In this document: positions 60,705 to 64,000 of the stretch, one piece after another | Layout of the letters: every line of letters begins with the position of its first letter | Numbering within the stretch: the stretch's first letter is position 1 | From: Paramoeba atlantica | Taxonomy: Eukaryota > Discosea | Assembly: GCA_977017575.1 (NCBI GenBank) | Contig: CDRNVI010000044.1 | Span: forward strand, 1-64,000 | Length of the DNA stretch: 64,000 bases | Direction of reading: 5' to 3' | Notes under the pieces: model-generated | Seen by the model: only the letters and a program-made list of their open reading frames with translations | What the model was told of the DNA's origin: nothing | Database searches by the model: none | Translations under genes and position numbers: made by a program

Positions 60705-60766
60705 CTTCCTTCCCCTACTTCCTTCCTTCCTTCCTTCCTTCCTTCCCCTACTTCCTTCCCCTCACT
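60705..60766. repeat. (CCTT)n-rich microsatellite
   Basis: Imperfect CTTCC/CCTT tract at the far end of the 72-bp repeat region. Confidence 0.8.
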
Positions 60767-60854
60767 ACATTCACTTCCCTTCTCCCACTTACTCCCTTCC
60801 GACTGACTCGTCCCTACTGACCGACTCGTCCGCACTGTGGCCCATGTGGTCCAG

Positions 60855-61128
60855 GACCTCCGCTCCCACCCCGTTAGCAGTATCAGATACTTTGTGTTGC
60901 TGTACGAGGGTGGGAGACGTGGAGGTGACCTCCGCTCCCACCCCGTTAGCAGTATCAGATACTTTAGGTTGCCGTACGAGGGTGGGAGACGTGGAGGTGA
61001 CCTCCGCTCCCACCCCGTTAGCAGTATCAGATACTTTAGGTTGCCGTACGAGGGTGGGAGACGTGGAGGTGACCTCCGCTCCCACCCCGTTAGCAGTATC
61101 AGATACTTTAGGTTGCCGTACGAGGGTG
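60855..61128 (-). repeat. 72-bp tandem repeats, about 3.8 units
   Basis: Units start at 60855, 60927, 60999 and 61071. In the minus frame each encodes a 24-residue unit, SPTLVRQPKVSDTANGVGAE plus VTST. Two diverged units lie outside the array (about 61307-61377 and 61490-61555). The unit resembles class-1 endonuclease sequence AVTHVQQPKYTDLVRNANGV. Confidence 0.85.
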
Positions 61129-61227
61129 AGTCTACCTTTTTATGTATGGATTCCAACTTTTCCACAATTTCCACACTTACGGCCCTTCACTTTCCCTTAC
61201 TCCCGATACTTTCCACACCTACTCCTC

Positions 61228-61692
61228 TTAGCCCTCTCGTACTTCCCTTCCCTCACTCCCTACCCCACTCACCGATCCGCATGCACCCAGGCCCGTATGG
61301 TCCTGCACCTCCGCTCCCACCCCGTTAGCAGTAATAAATACTTTTGGTTGCCGTACGAGGGTGGGAGACGTGGAGGCCACGAAACACAAAGACGTCGTCA
61401 CGCCGAGGGAGAAGAGCGCGGAGAGAGACACGGGGCGACTGACGCAGGGGCGAGAGGAGGCGAAGCACGGGCCCATCTGCCAGGAACTCTGCCCCCACCC
61501 CGTGAGCAAGTATTGTATACTTTTGGCTGCTGACACGGGGGTGGTGGACGCGAGAGAGAAACACAACAGGGGGGCAAGCGCACTGCGGAGGGAGGGTGAG
61601 GTGGGGGGATGCGGCGCAGGGGGGTGATGGGACGAGACGGGGAAGGGGGATGCCGACAAAAAGGAGTGTATTTGAGGGGGGTGCCCTCCCAT
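61228..61692 (-). CDS. Unknown ORF with a spliced-leader-like 5' end
   Basis: 154 codons on the minus strand from ATG 61692, starting MGGHPPQIHSFLSAS. It is rich in Pro, Ser and Ala, with two degenerate copies of the 24-residue repeat unit (LVRQPKVFITANGVGAE near its end). A leader lies only 28 nt upstream of the ATG, joined to TTTTCTTCCATAC, a 5'UTR unlike those of the LINEs. No known domain is recognised and composition is biased, so translation is uncertain. It could be a retrocopied, trans-spliced host RNA or a decayed class-1 relic. The downstream minus-strand repeat array is not in one frame with it. Confidence 0.35.
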   Translation of the reverse strand: MGGHPPQIHSFLSASPFPVSSHHPPAPHPPTSPSLRSALAPLLCFSLASTTPVSAAKSIQYLLTGWGQSSWQMGPCFASSRPCVSRPVSLSALFSLGVTTSLCFVASTSPTLVRQPKVFITANGVGAEVQDHTGLGACGSVSGVGSEGREVREG

Positions 61693-61720
61693 GGTCTGGA
61701 AGATGGTGTATGGAAGAAAA

Positions 61721-61756
61721 CAACAAGGTACAGAAACTGTATCTTTATCGTTAAAG
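61721..61756 (-). other. Spliced-leader-like sequence on a non-LINE transcript
   Basis: CTTTAACG...CTTGTTG joined to TTTTCTTCC rather than AATTATTTT. The other side abuts a 9-nt poly(A) of the next fragment (T run 61757-61765). Confidence 0.8.
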
Positions 61757-62000
61757 TTTTTTTTTGCGATTAATAAGGGGGGAGAAGTATGAAACGCGGC
61801 ATTGCCTCTATATTACCCAATACATGAACCATGAAGGTCCATTGGGGGGGGTATATGATTTGTAAACAAGCCATCAAATTAGCAATTTCACATGTTGTAG
61901 CCCAAAACTAGTAATTCAACCTGCCTTAAGTTATTTATGATTCTGATAACAATAATAATAAAAAAGGAAGCAATCCACGCCCAATCCATCCGCGCGTTCC
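61757..62000 (-). repeat. Class-1 3'-terminal fragment (D-type tail) with poly(A)
   Basis: Sense starts at GGAACGCGCGGATGG and ends ...TTATTAATCGC plus A9. It matches 55725-55957 almost base for base. Confidence 0.85.
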
Positions 62001-62118
62001 AAAAAAAAGTTTTTTTTTTTTTTTTTTTTGTCTTAATACAAAAAGTGGTCTTAATACAAAAAGTGGTCTTAATACAAAAAGTGGTCTTAATATTTTTTTT
62101 TTTTTTTTTTTTTTTTTT
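62001..62118 (-). repeat. Poly(A) runs around an 18-bp tandem repeat
   Basis: T runs 62011-62029 and 62093-62118 flank 3.5 copies of GTCTTAATACAAAAAGTG (62030-62092). Confidence 0.85.
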
Positions 62119-62636
62119 CTGCAATTAATAAGGGGGGAGAAGTATGAATCGCGGCATTGCCTCTATAATTTGACCCAGTAGACGAACCAAGTACATAGTA
62201 GGTCCATTAGGGGGGTATATGAATTTAAAACAAGCAATCAAATTAGCAATTCTTTTCATTTCCACAGAAGTATATTTTCTTGAATTTTTTTGTTTTTTCT
62301 CAGCCCAAAACTAGCAATTTAATCTTCCCTAAGTATATACTACAAACAAGAAACAGTAAAAACTAAAACAAGCAATCCACGCCCAATCCATTCGCGCGTT
62401 CCGGACCGGGTCTTTCGACCTCTCCACGGCCTGACTTGTGAACCCTTCCCTTGCTATATGGGAGGGCGCAGGCGCGGGCCTGTGTCGACAGCGACACGGT
62501 CGCGAAACAGGATGCTGGTCGACGGGGAGGAGATTCACTTCCCGTGTACTACCTCACTTGGGGTACCTAGCCCTCGCGGGCCAGGCGTGAGCATAGACTC
62601 TGTCGACTCGACCAACATCCAGGCCAGAAGTTTTCC
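62119..62636 (-). repeat. 3'UTR of class-1 LINE F
   Basis: Full 3'UTR with tail ending TTATTAATTGCAG plus poly(A). Module 62620-62479: GGATGTTGGTCGA with TCGACCAGCATCC (one G-U), and inner hairpin CCTGGCCC-GCGA-GGGCTAGG. Confidence 0.85.
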
Positions 62637-64000
62637 TTACTCTTCTTTGCCATACCCCACAAGTGCAGGGCCTGTGTTCGCCGAGGGGAGGCGAAGAACG
62701 AGCATACGCGCCTGGGAGCGCATGAGGGTGACGTTCAGACTTGTTAGTATTTGCTGTAACGCCCCCCCTTGCGAAAGTGTTCCACCTGAGGTCGCAGCTT
62801 GGCCTTTCGAGACTTCCCGCAAGATCGACATAGCGGCCGGACTCCAGCATCCGTATGTTTCGACAGCCATAGCTGTGAACTTGATCTTCGCTTCTTCAGC
62901 TTCCTTCCGTTGCTTCCGCTTGTGTTCGACGGCGTACCTCTCGGCGAATGACCCGGCTGCCACCATGTTAGCATCACGGACCAGGTCCGTATACTTTTGT
63001 TGCTGAACATGTGTGACAGCGAAATCAAGGACGAGGGCCTGACCGAGACCACCGTTCCGGACATAGACATCTGCGGGTCGCGTGAGGGCGCCGCCCGGAC
63101 CCCTGTTTCCCAGAGAGACTTCTCTCTGTGGGCTCAACCCGGCCTTGCTGCATTCAGCGGAGAACTGTTCCGCTAGGGCGTTGTGCCTTGTAATGATTCC
63201 GTGGCCGCACTTGCAGGCTAGCGCATGGTCCCCCCCAGGGCCGAGTGGGAGGCGACAATTCGGAATCGGGCAGTTGTGACCTTGAGGGTATATACTCTCC
63301 CCGAGCCACCAACGAATCAGAGTCCGAAATTCAGTAGGGGTGTAGGCATGACCGCAGAGAGTCGAGGGAACCGTGAAGGCCCAGTTGGATGCCCCGTCGC
63401 CCGTTTGTGAGAGCCACCTAGCCCGAGTGCGGGGATCCGCTCTTGCGTAATCTTCCTCAAAGTCTCTCGCTGAAATCGCATGACTGAGATCGCGTTGTCG
63501 AGGAATCGCCAAATCTTGAGAAAGGTCAATATCGGGGGAGGGCGAGAAGGGGCATCTCTTTATGACGGAGTCCTTGTGGATTTTCCCGGTAGATTTGTCC
63601 ACCATACACCCCCCTACACGCCGGTTAATGTCCTCCACGGCGTAAGAAAAGCCCTCAGCCTCATTTGCATCCCATCGATCCTTGTCGGAAGCGAAAGCTA
63701 CTGAAGCTACGTACGCTGAGGTGGCATGCATTTCCGCTGAGCGAAGGCCGAGACCGCCGAACTGTTTATTTCTTTGTGCTTGTCGTCGAGCCATGTCACT
63801 CAGTGGGCGACAAAACGTTTCAACCGTACGCTGAACGGCGTTGTCGAGTCTGCGACATAAGTCCAGTAGTTCGTCCGTCGGCGTCGTGCGAAGGGAGTAA
63901 ACCATCTGGCAAAACCCTGTGCACTGTCGGATGAGAGAGAAAGCGACCTGAGGGTCCTCCAGTTTCTCGATCGCTTCAAGGGATTCCTCCGCCTGGGAAA
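62637..64000 (-). CDS. Class-1 LINE protein F, C-terminal part (cut by window end)
   Basis: Minus-strand frame open from the window edge (SQAEESLEAIEKLEDPQVAF...) to the stop at 62637, about 454 codons. It holds the region after the RT active site (RQCTGFCQMVYSLRTTPTDE), then KQFGGLGLRSAEMHATSAYV, the knuckle CPIPNCRLPLGPGGDHALAC, and the REL-endo RPADVYVRNGG...VLDFAVTHVQQQKYTDLV. It ends with LNVTLMRSQARMLVLRLP and GYGKEE. It is closest to protein C, which also ends in GYG. The RT core, zinc fingers and leader should lie beyond 64000. No break in the visible part. Confidence 0.93.
   Translation of the reverse strand, partial: SQAEESLEAIEKLEDPQVAFSLIRQCTGFCQMVYSLRTTPTDELLDLCRRLDNAVQRTVETFCRPLSDMARRQAQRNKQFGGLGLRSAEMHATSAYVASVAFASDKDRWDANEAEGFSYAVEDINRRVGGCMVDKSTGKIHKDSVIKRCPFSPSPDIDLSQDLAIPRQRDLSHAISARDFEEDYARADPRTRARWLSQTGDGASNWAFTVPSTLCGHAYTPTEFRTLIRWWLGESIYPQGHNCPIPNCRLPLGPGGDHALACKCGHGIITRHNALAEQFSAECSKAGLSPQREVSLGNRGPGGALTRPADVYVRNGGLGQALVLDFAVTHVQQQKYTDLVRDANMVAAGSFAERYAVEHKRKQRKEAEEAKIKFTAMAVETYGCWSPAAMSILREVSKGQAATSGGTLSQGGALQQILTSLNVTLMRSQARMLVLRLPSANTGPALVGYGKEE

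Noticed and set aside
60586-61533. 315-codon plus-strand ORF over the 72-bp repeats
   Set aside because: A 72-bp repeat has no shift between units, so several frames stay open by chance. Composition is biased, and the leader indicates transcription from the minus strand.

Overview
The window is a chimera of two kinds of DNA. Bases 1 to about 1590 are bacterial: the 5' part of glmS and the 3' part of polA, close together on the minus strand, with a Shine-Dalgarno sequence and a protein sequence very close to gammaproteobacterial Pol I. From about 1594 to the end the DNA is eukaryotic and is almost entirely non-LTR retrotransposons (LINEs) and their poly(A)-tailed, 5'-truncated pieces. The host is most likely a euglenozoan, probably a kinetoplastid. 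The 5' ends of the full-length elements carry a 35-38 nt leader (AACTTTAACG...CAGTTTCTGTACCTTGTTG) whose second half matches the kinetoplastid/diplonemid spliced-leader (SL) consensus. I cannot name the species. I see no host housekeeping gene, tRNA, rRNA or CRISPR array in the eukaryotic part.

Three LINE families are present. Class 1 has one ORF of about 1270-1410 residues: a conserved N-terminal motif block, two zinc fingers, an RT with Y/FLDD, a C-x4-C-x9-H-x3-C knuckle and a restriction-enzyme-like endonuclease (REL-endo). It is R2/NeSL/CRE-like in plan. Five full-length or near full-length copies of five diverged subfamilies are called here: A minus 6966-10907, B plus 13133-17098, C plus 43746-47990, E plus 51420-55220, and D minus 56534-60333 (interrupted). 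There is also a sixth, cut by the window end (F, 62637-64000), and many fragments. Family 2 has a different 1162-residue RT/REL-endo protein (YQDD) and forms a 5.37-kb tandem array of five copies (18224-43628). The first copy is interrupted by a 241-bp SINE-like insert with a 9-bp target duplication. Family 3 is an ingi/L1Tc-like RT-RNase H LINE seen only as fragments.

Layout: 1.6-12.27 kb, minus-strand pieces; 12.27-55.70 kb, essentially plus-strand pieces (element B, the family-2 array, elements C and E and fragments); 55.71-64 kb, minus-strand pieces. Within each block the pieces are joined head to tail, so that the poly(A) of one abuts the leader or truncated 5' end of the next.

The main points of interest are these. 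(1) SL sequence is joined directly to the 5'UTRs of diverged LINEs and of one unrelated ORF, which suggests that trans-spliced, polyadenylated RNAs were reverse transcribed. (2) The poly(A)/leader junctions look like template jumping. (3) The class-1 3'UTR carries a structured RNA domain supported by covariation between subfamilies. (4) A 40-nt sequence beginning TAGAATAT sits at several poly(A) junctions. (5) The family-2 composite array was amplified recently.
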